Assembly: GCF_042663885.1 (NCBI RefSeq)
Contig: NZ_JBHSXV010000001.1
Origin: Aquipuribacter hungaricus
GTDB lineage: Bacteria; Actinomycetota; Actinomycetes; Actinomycetales; JBBAYJ01
Length of the DNA stretch: 64,000 nt
Strand: one strand, 5' to 3'
The notes under the pieces are model-generated. The model was not told the origin of the DNA and made no database searches. It was given only the letters and a program-made list of their open reading frames with translations. Shown one piece after another: positions 42,149 to 50,551 of the stretch. The position numbers and the translations under genes are program-made. Numbering within the stretch: position 1 is the stretch's first letter; each line of letters opens with the position of its first letter.

Positions 42149-42804
42149 GCCTGCGCGGCCGGCCTGAGGGCACCGGCCCGGCGCCGCCGCACGGCGAACC
42201 AGGCGGCGGCGGCCAGGAAGCCCCCGCCACCGGCCAGGCACATCACCAGGTACAGCGCCGGGAGCCCGAGCAAGCAGCCCGCACCGGTCGTCACCATGAT
42301 CCAGGCGCCGACGGCGAACTGGACAGGGTCGTCCCAGGCCACGGCGCCCGCGACGTACAGCAGCCCGACGACGAGCGCGGAGACGGCCGGCCAGAGCAGG
42401 GCGGCCGCCTCGGGCGGTGCGCCCAGCCGCTGCGCACCCAGGACGACCGCGGGCAGCATGGCGAAGCCGAGGACCCAGCCCCAGCCGTACATCGCCCCCG
42501 TACGGGCCGACGAGCCCGCGACGCCCCGGCCGGCTCGCACGGCGTGCACCGCCGTGAGCACCCCGGCGCCGACGAGCAGCAGGGCGAAGAGCGTGAACGC
42601 GGACCACGCCGGCAGCGGCAGCCGGCCCGAGGTCGCCAGCCAGATCGCCCCGAACCCCACGGACCACGCCACGCCCCAGGCGCCGAAGACCAGGCGCTCG
42701 TCCGGCGCGAGGGCGGCCTGCGTGCGCGCCTGCTGCTCGGCGACCAGGCGTAGCCGGGCAGCGGGGTCGAGGGACGGCTGGGGCTCGGGCTCGTCGGGCA
42801 CCAT
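42145..42804 (-). CDS. membrane protein of unknown function, first gene of ABC operon
   Basis: About 219 residues with an N-terminal cytoplasmic helix (LDPAARLRLVAEQQARTQAAL) and about six hydrophobic spans (SVGFGAIWLATSG, FTLFALLLVGAGVLTAV and others). The function is unknown. Three in-frame starts lie close together: GTG 42807, ATG 42804 and GTG 42801. GTG 42801 would fit a TACAAA -10 with a 6-base spacer. The gene heads a four-gene operon with the regulator, ATPase and permease. Confidence 0.75.
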   Translation of the reverse strand: MVPDEPEPQPSLDPAARLRLVAEQQARTQAALAPDERLVFGAWGVAWSVGFGAIWLATSGRLPLPAWSAFTLFALLLVGAGVLTAVHAVRAGRGVAGSSARTGAMYGWGWVLGFAMLPAVVLGAQRLGAPPEAAALLWPAVSALVVGLLYVAGAVAWDDPVQFAVGAWIMVTTGAGCLLGLPALYLVMCLAGGGGFLAAAAWFAVRRRRAGALRPAAQA

Positions 42805-42823
42805 CACTTTGTAACGCAAAGTG
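42805..42823. promoter_or_regulatory. ACTTTG palindrome over the promoter of the ABC operon
   Basis: CACTTTG-TAACG-CAAAGTG is a perfect 7-bp inverted repeat with a 5-bp spacer. On the minus strand TTGTCG (42837-42832), 18 bases and TACAAA (42813-42808) form a possible promoter whose -10 lies in the palindrome. The winged-helix regulator of the same operon is the likely binder (inference). Confidence 0.6.
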
Positions 42824-42869
42824 GTGTGCGGCGACAAGAGGTCTTCGACCCGGTCGTGCGCCGACGACC

Positions 42870-42875
42870 TACGCT
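42870..42875 (+). promoter_or_regulatory. -10 element TACGCT of larB, probably leaderless
   Basis: TACGCT, six bases (CCTGGG) and the GTG of larB; no ribosome-binding site. Confidence 0.5.
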
Positions 42876-42881
42876 CCTGGG

Positions 42882-43619
42882 GTGCAGCCGCCCGCCACGC
42901 CCGACGAGGGGACCGTCCACCTCGGCCACAGCCGCATCGACGTCGACCGCCGGGCCCGGACCGGCGACCCCGAGGTCGTGTTCGGCGCCGGGAAGAGCCC
43001 CCAGCAGGTCGTCGAGATCCTCACCACGCTGCACGCCGCGCACCCCGACACGGCGGTCCTGGCGACGCGCCTGTCGCCGGAGTCCCTCGACGCGGTCGAG
43101 CAGCACCTGCCGGGTGCGGTGGCCGACCGGCTCGCCCGGACCGCGGTCCTCGGTCCCCTGCCGCCGGCCCGGGGCCTCGTGCAGGTGGTCGCCGCCGGCA
43201 CCTCCGACGGGCCGGTCGCCGCCGAGGCCACCGTCACCGCGCAGGTCCATGGCGCCCGGGTCGAGCGCATCGACGACGTCGGTGTGGCCGGGATCCACCG
43301 GCTGCTCGCCGTCCGCGACCGGTTCACCGAGGCCGACTGCCTGGTCGTGGTCGCCGGGATGGAGGGCGCGCTGCCGAGCGTGGTCGCCGGTCTGGTCGGC
43401 GTGCCGCTGGTCGGCGTGCCCACGAGCGTCGGCTACGGCACCGGGGCGGGCGGGCTCGCCGCGCTGCTGTCGATGCTCAACTCCTGCGCCCCTGGCGTGG
43501 TCGTCGTCAACGTCGACAACGGCTACGGCGCGGGCGTCCACGCCGCACGGGTCGCCCGGGCCAGCGCGCGCGCCGCGGCAGCCCCCGCAGCAGACGGCGG
43601 GCAGGCTGTCCTGTCGTGA
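42882..43619 (+). CDS. larB: LarB, pyridinium-3,5-biscarboxylate synthase
   Basis: 245 residues. LarB carboxylates and hydrolyses nicotinic acid adenine dinucleotide in the nickel-pincer cofactor pathway. Recognisable segments are GAGKSPQQVVEIL, ADCLVVVAGMEGALPSVVAGLVGVPLVGVP and TSVGYGTGAGGLAALLSMLNSC, shared with the PurE-like catalytic domain. It is coupled to larC by a GTGA overlap. LarE (sulfur insertion) and the enzyme that uses the cofactor (for example LarA) are not in the window. Confidence 0.93.
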   Translation: MQPPATPDEGTVHLGHSRIDVDRRARTGDPEVVFGAGKSPQQVVEILTTLHAAHPDTAVLATRLSPESLDAVEQHLPGAVADRLARTAVLGPLPPARGLVQVVAAGTSDGPVAAEATVTAQVHGARVERIDDVGVAGIHRLLAVRDRFTEADCLVVVAGMEGALPSVVAGLVGVPLVGVPTSVGYGTGAGGLAALLSMLNSCAPGVVVVNVDNGYGAGVHAARVARASARAAAAPAADGGQAVLS

Positions 43620-44818
43620 CGACGTTGTGGGTCGACGCCGGGCGCGGGGCCGCCGGGGACATGCTGCTCGCGGCCCTGTGGGACGCCGGCGCCGACGCCA
43701 CCGTGGTCCGGGCGGCCGTGCGGGCGGTGGTCCCCGCCGACGTCAGCTTCGGCCACGAGGTCCGTGACGGCTTCCGCGTCGCCCGCGCCCACGTGGTCGC
43801 CGACTCCGAGGACGCCGCCGCCGGTCCCGACCGTCGGTGGGCGGACATCCGCCGGGCCCTGGCCACGGCCCCCCTGGCCCCCCGCGTGCGGGACCGCGCG
43901 ACCGCGGTGTTCGCCGCGCTGGCGCAGGCCGAGGCCACGATCCACGGCACCGAGGTCGACCGGGTCCACTTCCACGAGGTCGGCGCCCACGACTCGATCG
44001 CCGACGTGGTCGGCGTGGTGGCGGCGGTCGAGCAGCTCGGCGTCACCCGCGTGGTGTGCACGCCGGTGGGGGTGGGCGGCGGCGAGGACGCGGCAGGCAC
44101 GCTCGGCCACGGCCGCGTGCCCGCCCCCGTCCCCGCCGTCCTCCACCTGGCCACCGCCGCCGGGGCCCCCGTGCTCGCCGGTCCCGGCGCCGGGGAGACC
44201 TGCACCCCCACGGGCATGGCGCTGCTCGTCACGCTCGCCGACGCCTGGGGGCCGCTCCCGCCGCTGCGGCCGGCGGCGCTCGGTGCGGGAGCCGGCACGC
44301 GCGAGACGCCCGGTCGGTTCGGTGCCCTGCGGGTCGTCCTCGGCGCCCCGGTCGGGCCGGTGGACGGCGGCGGGACCGACGTCGCCCTGGTGACGAGCAC
44401 GAACGTCGACGACATGGACCCTCGGCTGTGGCCGCGCGTGCTGGCCCGGCTGCTCGAAGTCGGCGCGCAGGACGCCTGGCTGGCGCCGATCCTCATGAAG
44501 AAGGGCCGGCCCGCCCACACCCTCCACGTCCTCAGCGACCCCGAGCACGCCCAGGCCGTCCGCGACGTCGTCGTCCGCGAGACCAGCGCCATCGGGATGC
44601 GGGTCCAGGCCGTGGCCAAGCACGCCCTGCCGCGGGACGAGGTCGAGGTGGTCGTCGACGGCGACCGGGTCCGGGTCAAGCGCGCCTGGCTCGACGGCCG
44701 GGTCGTCAACGCCCAGCCCGAGTGGGAGGACGTCGCCGTGGCGGCCGCCCGCACCGGCGCCCCCGCCAAGCAGGTCCTCGCCCGCGCGGCGGCGCTCGCG
44801 CAGCAGGTCGAGGCCTGA
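43616..44818 (+). CDS. larC: LarC, nickel insertion enzyme
   Basis: 400 residues. LarC inserts nickel into the pincer cofactor in a CTP-dependent reaction. Motifs include LWVDAGRGAAGDMLLAALWD, HFHEVGAHDSIADVVG, TPVGVGGG and TNVDDMDPRLWPRVLARLLE. The full-length frame has no sign of the natural frameshift that splits LarC1/LarC2 in some lactobacilli. The GTG start overlaps the larB stop by 4 bp. No clear terminator follows in the 216-bp gap before arcA. Confidence 0.93.
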   Translation: MTTLWVDAGRGAAGDMLLAALWDAGADATVVRAAVRAVVPADVSFGHEVRDGFRVARAHVVADSEDAAAGPDRRWADIRRALATAPLAPRVRDRATAVFAALAQAEATIHGTEVDRVHFHEVGAHDSIADVVGVVAAVEQLGVTRVVCTPVGVGGGEDAAGTLGHGRVPAPVPAVLHLATAAGAPVLAGPGAGETCTPTGMALLVTLADAWGPLPPLRPAALGAGAGTRETPGRFGALRVVLGAPVGPVDGGGTDVALVTSTNVDDMDPRLWPRVLARLLEVGAQDAWLAPILMKKGRPAHTLHVLSDPEHAQAVRDVVVRETSAIGMRVQAVAKHALPRDEVEVVVDGDRVRVKRAWLDGRVVNAQPEWEDVAVAAARTGAPAKQVLARAAALAQQVEA

Positions 44819-45034
44819 CGGGGCCCGCTCGGCAGCAGCAGGAAGCTCGCCCAGGGGGGACGGGTGGGGGTTCGGCGGGCCGGGCCACCCCCGAGGGACC
44901 CGGCCGCGCCTCGGCTCCCCAGCCGGTCGACCCGCGGGCGACGCTACGCCTGACCAGGGTCCCTGACAAGGGCTGACCGCCTCCGTTCACCCGGCCGGAC
45001 GACCGGTCGGGCCGGTCGGTGGTTCGATGGCGCC

Positions 45035-46303
45035 GTGGACACCAGCACCGGACTGCCCGCAGGCTTCGTCGACAGCGAGGTCGGCACGCTGCGGGAGGTG
45101 ATCCTCCACCGACCGGGCGCGGAGCTGCGCCGCCTGACCCCGCGCAACAACGACCGCCTGCTGTTCGACGGCCTGCCCTGGGTCGACCGCGCGCAGGACG
45201 AGCACGACGCCTTCGCCGAGACCCTCCGCGGTCGCGGGGTGCTCGTCCACCTGGTCACGGACCTGCTGCGCGAGGTGCTCGGCTCCGACGAGGTCCGGCA
45301 GCGCGCCATCGAGGACGTCGTCACCGACGGCTCCCCCGCCCACCTGCGCCTGGGCGACACGCTGCGCGCGACGGTCCGCTCCCACCTGCAGGACCTCGAC
45401 GCCGACGGGCTCACCGACGCCCTGGTCGCCGGGGTCCGGATCGACGAGCTGCCCGGACGCACCGGGCTGGTCGCGGCCATGCTCGCCCACGACGACTTCG
45501 TCGTGGACCCGCTGCCCAACCTGCTCTTCACCCGCGACTCCAGCGTGTGGATCGGCGACGAGGTGGCCGTGGCGAGCCTGGCGATGCCGGCCCGCGACCG
45601 CGAGACGCACCTGCTCGGCCTGGTCTACGCCCACCACCCGCGCTTCGCCGGGGTCGAGACGGCCTACGAGCCGAGCTGGGAGCACGTCGAGGGCGGCGAC
45701 GTCCTCGTCGTCGGGCCCGGCGTCCTCGCGGTGGGGACCGGGGAGCGCACCACGCCCGCGGGCGTCGAGCGGCTGGCGCGGACCGCGATCGGCCGGGGCC
45801 TGGCGCACACCGTGCTCGCGGTCCCGATCGCCCAGGAGCGGGCGACGATGCACCTGGACACCGTCTGCACGATGGTCGACCGGGACGCCGTCGTCGTCTA
45901 CCCCAACGTCGCCCAGAGCCTGGTCGCGTACCCGATCACCGCGGCGGGCGGGACCGGCGGCAGTCGCGGCATGCACGTGCCCGCCTCGGCGGTCGAGCTG
46001 TCCCTGGGCACCCCCCGGCCGTTCCTGCCCGCCGTGGCCGAGGCGCTCGGCCTGGCGGAGGTGCGCCACGTCGACACCGGGCTGGACCCGGTCGCCGCCG
46101 AGCGCGAGCAGTGGGACGACGGCAACAACACCCTGGCCGTGGCGCCCGGCGTCGTGGTGGCCTACGAGCGCAACACGGGGACGAACGCGGCGCTGCGCGA
46201 GGCGGGCATCGAGGTGCTGGAGATCGCGGGCGACCAGCTCGGCTCGGGCCGCGGCGGCCCCCGCTGCATGAGCTGCCCGGTGCGCCGCGACCCGCTCGGC
46301 TGA
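45035..46303 (+). CDS. arcA: arginine deiminase
   Basis: 422 residues. Hydrolyses arginine to citrulline and ammonia. The active site is complete: DPLPNLLFTRD, the E-x2-D of WEHVEGGD, HLDTVCTMVD and the catalytic cysteine near the end (GPRCMSCPV). The rest of the ADI pathway (arcB, arcC, arcD) is not adjacent, so it may work alone in arginine use or acid/energy stress. A GTG start with TTCGAT 6 bases upstream may be leaderless. Confidence 0.95.
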   Translation: MDTSTGLPAGFVDSEVGTLREVILHRPGAELRRLTPRNNDRLLFDGLPWVDRAQDEHDAFAETLRGRGVLVHLVTDLLREVLGSDEVRQRAIEDVVTDGSPAHLRLGDTLRATVRSHLQDLDADGLTDALVAGVRIDELPGRTGLVAAMLAHDDFVVDPLPNLLFTRDSSVWIGDEVAVASLAMPARDRETHLLGLVYAHHPRFAGVETAYEPSWEHVEGGDVLVVGPGVLAVGTGERTTPAGVERLARTAIGRGLAHTVLAVPIAQERATMHLDTVCTMVDRDAVVVYPNVAQSLVAYPITAAGGTGGSRGMHVPASAVELSLGTPRPFLPAVAEALGLAEVRHVDTGLDPVAAEREQWDDGNNTLAVAPGVVVAYERNTGTNAALREAGIEVLEIAGDQLGSGRGGPRCMSCPVRRDPLG

Positions 46304-46339
46304 GGACGCCGGAGCACCCCCACCCGCAGCCGGTCCGAC

Positions 46340-46379
46340 CCGCCCCGGCGGAGGTCCGAGGAGGGCCTCGCCGGGGCGG
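46340..46379. terminator. bidirectional hairpin terminator between arcA and DUF5926 gene
   Basis: CCGCCCCGGCG (46340-46350) pairs perfectly with CGCCGGGGCGG (46369-46379). It lies in the 84-bp gap between convergent stops, so it can serve both genes. Confidence 0.7.
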
Positions 46380-46387
46380 CGCGCGCC

Positions 46388-47404
46388 TCAGCGCAGGGTG
46401 ACCTGCCGGGACAGCAGCCCGGCGCGCGCGCGGCGGACGTCGCCGTCGAGCGGGCCGTCCTCGTCCAGGGCCGCGCGGAAGCGCTCGGCGAAGGCGGCCA
46501 GGGGCTCCTCGGTGGCCTCGGCCGTGGCGTCGTCGGGCAGGTCCCAGACCGGGACGACGAGGCCGTAGGCCCGGAAGAACCCGGCGAACTTGGTCCCCGT
46601 CCCCAGCGTCGACAGCGGGGCGCCGTCGTCGTCGCGGCGCACGTGCAGCCGGGCCAGCGCGTCGAGGAACCGGTCCTCGGGGGTGTCGATGACCCAGCGC
46701 AGGTGGGTGTTGTCGCCGATCTGCGCCCAGTACGCGCTCGGCGCGCTGGTGAGCCGCTCGGTGGGGACGACCGCCTCGTTGGCGCGCTCGAGCGACGCGC
46801 GGACGTCCGGGGCCAGCGCCGACATCGGGTCGCCGGGCTCGGCCTCCTCGCCCGGGTCGGTGTCCATGACGCCGTCCAGCCAGAAGTCGAAGCCGGCGTG
46901 CACCTGCACCTCGGGCTCGACGTCGGGGTCGAGCCGGTCCTGCAGCCGCGCGGTCGACGTGCGGGCGTCGACGTGGGTGACGGGGCCGGGCGCCGTGGCG
47001 GACAGGGCGGCGTCCATGGCGGCGGCGAGGTCGCGGCTGGCGTCGGCGGAGGCGTCGGCGGCCTGGATGCCGACGAAGACGCTGCCGTCGGCGCGGCGCA
47101 GCGCGGGCCACGCCACCGGCAGGACGGTGGCGAAGACCACCTCGTCACCCTCGACGGTGCGGGCGCGCAGGGTCGCGGCGGGGACGATCTCGCGGAAGGC
47201 GACCCAGTCGGTCTCGGCCGCGAGGCCCTCGAACGGGCGGGCGACGTAGGCGGCACCGGCGCGGGCGCGGCCGTGGCACTGCTTGTAGCGCTTGCCCGAG
47301 CCGCAGGGGCAGGGGGCGCGGAGACCGCCGCGGGGCGCCTCGATCGGGGTGCCCGGGTCGAGGGTTGGGGTCGGTCCGCTGGCGGGACGGCGTCTGCTGC
47401 TCAC
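46388..47404 (-). CDS. DUF5926 family protein with SEC-C motif
   Basis: 338 residues. The N-terminal SEC-C zinc motif is CPCGSGKRYKQCHG (about 32-45), followed by the DUF5926 domain (WVAFREIVPAATLRARTV, GDNTHLRWVIDTPEDRFLDALARL, GTKFAGFFRAYGLVVPVW). SEC-C motifs often mediate protein interactions, as in SecA. No signal peptide or membrane span; predicted cytoplasmic. Widespread in actinobacteria but uncharacterised. Confidence 0.88.
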   Translation of the reverse strand: MSSRRRPASGPTPTLDPGTPIEAPRGGLRAPCPCGSGKRYKQCHGRARAGAAYVARPFEGLAAETDWVAFREIVPAATLRARTVEGDEVVFATVLPVAWPALRRADGSVFVGIQAADASADASRDLAAAMDAALSATAPGPVTHVDARTSTARLQDRLDPDVEPEVQVHAGFDFWLDGVMDTDPGEEAEPGDPMSALAPDVRASLERANEAVVPTERLTSAPSAYWAQIGDNTHLRWVIDTPEDRFLDALARLHVRRDDDGAPLSTLGTGTKFAGFFRAYGLVVPVWDLPDDATAEATEEPLAAFAERFRAALDEDGPLDGDVRRARAGLLSRQVTLR

Positions 47405-47501
47405 CGCGACAGGATGCCAGCCGCCGGCGACCAGGTCAGGACAGGCCGTGGGTCGCGGCAGTGTCCGAGCGGGTCGAGCGGGTGCGGTCAGGACGGGTGG
47501 G

Positions 47502-47972
47502 TCAGACCGCCCGGCGGCGGGAGGGCCCGCCGATGGTGGCCCACACCGTGGTGTCGCCGGCCTCGGGGTCGACGATGACGCCCCACTCGTGGGCGAGGCT
47601 GCGCACGATCCGCAGGCCGCGGCCGCGGGTGGCGACGACGGAGGTGCGGCGCGGTCGGACGTCGACGACCTGGCCGTCGGCGGGACCGCCGTCGGTGACC
47701 GCGACCTCGACGACCTCGTCGCGGACGCGGACCCGGAGGCTGATGGTGCCGCGGGGACCGGGGCGCCCGTGCATCACCGCGTTGCCGAGCAGCTCGCTGG
47801 CGGCCAGCTCCGCGTCGCCGACGGTGCCGTCGTCGACACCGAGCGAGGTCAGCAGGTCGACGAGCTCCTCACGGGCCGCGGGGACGGCGGAGGCGACGTG
47901 CGGGAGGTCCCACCGACGCTCGGTCCGTACCGCTGTGGCGGAGACCATGTCGTCACCGTCGCCTTCCCTCAT
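47502..47972 (-). CDS. anti-sigma-factor-like ATP-binding protein (RsbW/HATPase_c_2)
   Basis: 156 residues with the GHKL ATPase elements ELAASELLGNAVMHGRPG (N-box), VTDGGPAD and GRGLRIVRSLAHEWGV, as in actinobacterial RsbW-type kinases. These bind alternative sigma factors or act on anti-anti-sigma proteins. No sigma factor or antagonist gene is adjacent, so its partner is elsewhere. ATG 47972 has GAGGAG upstream; an in-frame ATG at 47948 (MVSATAV) is an alternative. Confidence 0.82.
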   Translation of the reverse strand: MREGDGDDMVSATAVRTERRWDLPHVASAVPAAREELVDLLTSLGVDDGTVGDAELAASELLGNAVMHGRPGPRGTISLRVRVRDEVVEVAVTDGGPADGQVVDVRPRRTSVVATRGRGLRIVRSLAHEWGVIVDPEAGDTTVWATIGGPSRRRAV

Positions 47973-48037
47973 GAACTGCTCCTCGGTCTCCCTGTGGATA
48001 CCCGGGGTCAGCAGGCGCGAAACCAGGGGCCGGCCGG

Positions 48038-48790
48038 TCACGACCGGCCCTCGTCGACGACGGCCCGGGCGGTGCCGGGGTCGTCGGTGATGATGCCGTC
48101 CACGCCCAGGTCCACGCAGAGCGCCATGTCGTCCCTGTCGTTGACCGTCCACACGTAGGTCAGCAGCCCGACCTCGTGGCAGTCGCGGACCACGGTGGGG
48201 TCGGCGCGGACGAGCCGGATGTCCAGCCCGACGGTGTGCGAGGCCGTCAGCTGGGGCACCGGGGCGCGGTGGCTGCGCAGCCTCACCCGCTGCAGCCGGG
48301 GCGCCAGCAGGGCGAAGCGCCGCAGGGCGAACGGCGAGAAGGACTCGACGGCCAGCAGCGGCAGCCCGTGCAGGTACGGCCCCAGGCCGTGGACCAGCTC
48401 GGCGACGACGGCCCCCTCCACCCGCCACAGCCGGCTCGGCAGCTTGGGCTCCAGCATCAGGCCCATCGGCTGCGGCCGGTCCCGGCAGAAGGCGACGAGC
48501 TCCCGCAGGGTGAGCACGCCCGGTCCGGCGCCGAAGTCGACCTCCCCGAGCTCGGCCAGGGTGCGCCGGTGCAGGGGGCCCACCGCGTCGGACGTCCGGT
48601 CCAGGTCGACGTCGTGGTGGCAGACGACGTGGCGGTCACGGGTGAGCCGCAGGTCGGCCTCGAGCACGTCGGCGCCGTCGTCGACCGCGCGCTGCATGGC
48701 CGCCAGGGTGTGCTCGGGCACGTGCACCATCGCGCCACGGTGCGCGATCACCAGGGGCCGCGGGACCGGCGGGCGGGGGCGTCGTCTCAC
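48038..48790 (-). CDS. glycerophosphodiester phosphodiesterase
   Basis: 250 residues of the GDPD TIM-barrel family, which hydrolyse glycerophosphodiesters to glycerol-3-phosphate and an alcohol. The catalytic elements IAHRGAMVHVPEHTLAAM, DVLEADLRLTRDRHVVCHHD and LEPKLPSR are intact. No signal peptide is evident, so it is probably cytoplasmic. A GTG start is used. Confidence 0.92.
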   Translation of the reverse strand: MRRRPRPPVPRPLVIAHRGAMVHVPEHTLAAMQRAVDDGADVLEADLRLTRDRHVVCHHDVDLDRTSDAVGPLHRRTLAELGEVDFGAGPGVLTLRELVAFCRDRPQPMGLMLEPKLPSRLWRVEGAVVAELVHGLGPYLHGLPLLAVESFSPFALRRFALLAPRLQRVRLRSHRAPVPQLTASHTVGLDIRLVRADPTVVRDCHEVGLLTYVWTVNDRDDMALCVDLGVDGIITDDPGTARAVVDEGRS

Positions 48791-48922
48791 GTCGTCACGG
48801 GCTCGCCGGTCACCCGCGCACCTGTCTGCCGGTCACGGTCGCCGTCCACGGCCGGTCACGGTCGGTCCACGTCGGTCGGTCGTCGGTCGGCGCGGACCGG
48901 CGGGTCGGTCGAGGGCCCGCGC

Positions 48923-49270
48923 TCAGCGGACGGTCGGCTCGTCGCCGGTCTCGGCGACCAGCGGACGCCCGGCGTCGACCCAGGCGTGCATCCCGCCGGC
49001 CACGTTGGAGGCGTCGTAGCCGTTGCGCGACAGCCAGGCGGCGGCCTGCTGCGAGCGCCCGCCGGAGCGGCAGACGACGTAGAGGTCGCCCTCGGGGATC
49101 TCGTCCAGCCGGCTGGTGACCTCGCCGAGGGGGATGTGGACGGCACCGGGCGCGTGGCCGGCCGCCCACTCGTCGTCCTCGCGGACGTCCAGCAGCACGA
49201 CCCCGCCGGGCCGGCCGGGGGGCGGGTCGGTCGGCAGGTCGGTGACGGCGACCTGGGGCACCTCGGTCAC
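48923..49270 (-). CDS. rhodanese-like domain protein
   Basis: 115 residues forming one rhodanese domain: LLDVREDDEWAAGHAPGAVHIPL and the active-site loop VVCRSGGRSQQAAAWL with the catalytic cysteine, then NVAGGMHAWVDAGRP. It may transfer sulfur from thiosulfate or a persulfide. GTG 49270 is chosen because GGAGGAG lies 6 bases upstream. It is divergent from the SSI lipoprotein gene. Confidence 0.92.
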   Translation of the reverse strand: MTEVPQVAVTDLPTDPPPGRPGGVVLLDVREDDEWAAGHAPGAVHIPLGEVTSRLDEIPEGDLYVVCRSGGRSQQAAAWLSRNGYDASNVAGGMHAWVDAGRPLVAETGDEPTVR

Positions 49271-49348
49271 GGTGGCTCCTCCTCGGCTGGTCCGGCGCCG
49301 TGCCGGGACCCTCTGACGGGGGAACCGGCGGCGTGGTGGGATCGTCGC

Positions 49349-50041
49349 ATGGGCATGACGCGGACAGGGCCCCGGACCACGCACCGGTGGACGACGACGG
49401 TCGGGGTCGCCCTGCTGCCGCTCGTGCTCCTCCTCGGCGGCTGCGGGCAGGGCACGGGCACCGCCGCCCCGGGCGGGCCGGCCACGGCAGCGGCGTCCGG
49501 CGACCCGACGACAGCACCCGGAGGAGACGGCATGGACAGCACCGACGGGACAGGCAGCACCGACGGCACCGACAGCACCGGCCCCGCGCAGGAGCCCGAC
49601 GGGACGACCGTGCCGACCGGGGAGGTCGCCCCCCTGCCCGTGCCGTCGGGCCTGCCGGGCGGCGCGCCCCTCCCGCCGGACCCGGCCGGGGCGGACCTCA
49701 CGCTCGTCGTCGGGCCGCCCGGGGCCCAGCAGCCCCCCGTCACCCTGGTGTGCGACTGGACGGCGGGCGCGGCCAGCGGCACCCACCCGCAGGCCGCGCA
49801 GGCGTGCGCGGACCTGCGCGCGGCCGTCACCGCGGGCGACCCCTTCGCGCCCGTCGCGCCCGACGCCATGTGCACGCAGCAGTACGGCGGCGACGCGGTC
49901 GTCGAGGTGACCGGCGCGGTGCTGGCGGCCGACGGCGCGCCGGTCGACGTGGCCGCCGTCTACACGCTGACCGACGGCTGCGAGACCCGGCGCTTCACGG
50001 CGATGGGCGCGGTCCTCGCGCCGTACCGCGGCAGCGTCTGA
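49349..50041 (+). CDS. lipoprotein with subtilisin-inhibitor-like (SSI) domain
   Basis: 230 residues. A lipoprotein signal peptide ends LLLGGCGQ, followed by a Gly/Ser/Thr/Asp-rich linker (STDGTGSTDGTDST). The C-terminal ~105 residues match the Streptomyces subtilisin inhibitor family: LTLVVGPPG, LVCDWTAGAASGTHPQAAQACADL, then MCTQQYGGDAVVEVTG and the DGCETRRF end, with the paired cysteines. Members inhibit serine proteases; membrane tethering would make it a surface protease inhibitor. The ATG may be leaderless (TGGGAT 6 bases upstream) and a second ATG lies two codons on. Confidence 0.8.
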   Translation: MGMTRTGPRTTHRWTTTVGVALLPLVLLLGGCGQGTGTAAPGGPATAAASGDPTTAPGGDGMDSTDGTGSTDGTDSTGPAQEPDGTTVPTGEVAPLPVPSGLPGGAPLPPDPAGADLTLVVGPPGAQQPPVTLVCDWTAGAASGTHPQAAQACADLRAAVTAGDPFAPVAPDAMCTQQYGGDAVVEVTGAVLAADGAPVDVAAVYTLTDGCETRRFTAMGAVLAPYRGSV

Positions 50042-50117
50042 GCGACCGCCGGGGCTGCCGTGGCTGCCGGGCCGGCCGGGGTCGCCAGGGCCGAGGTGCT
50101 CGGCCGCGGTTCCGGGG

Positions 50118-50548
50118 TCAGCTCACGAGCAGGAAGCCGACGACGATCCCGGCACCCACCACGGTGAGCGCTGCCGGCAGGAGCACCGGGTGCACCCGCC
50201 CCCCGCCCGGCAGCCACACCCAGGAGGGGTCCCGGGGGTCGTACCGGACGGGGACCGGTGTCCCCGGCGCGTACCGGGTCCTGTCGAGGCCCGAGTCCCC
50301 CCGCCAGCCCGCCTGCCGCTCCTGCCCCGTGGCGTCCCGGTAGGCGACGGTGAGCTCCCACGGGGTGCTCTCGCCCCCGTTCGTCCCCTCGCGGGCGGAC
50401 ACCACGACGCCGTCGGCCCGCAGCGCGCGGCGCACCGGGGGAGGTCACGGACCAGCGAGACGGTCCCTCCGCAGAGGAACAGCAGGCCGACCAAGAGCGG
50501 GACGAGCCCGAGGAGCGTGGTGAGCGCCGTGGGCGGATCCGGGGCCAC
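50118..50548 (-). CDS. DUF3592-type membrane protein, one-base shift
   Basis: The N-terminal span MAPDPPTALTTLLGLVPLL onward ends at VRDLP near 50437. The frame one base over continues RALRADGVVVSAREG and ends VVGFLLVS at 50118. Adding one C to the C-run (CTCCCCCGG on the minus strand) joins them into a ~143-residue two-TM protein. It shares GDSGLDRTRYAPGTPVPVRYDP with two paralogues at 51468 and 52592 (DUF3592-like fold). Likely a base-calling error rather than a pseudogene. Confidence 0.65.
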
Positions 50549-50551
50549 GGC

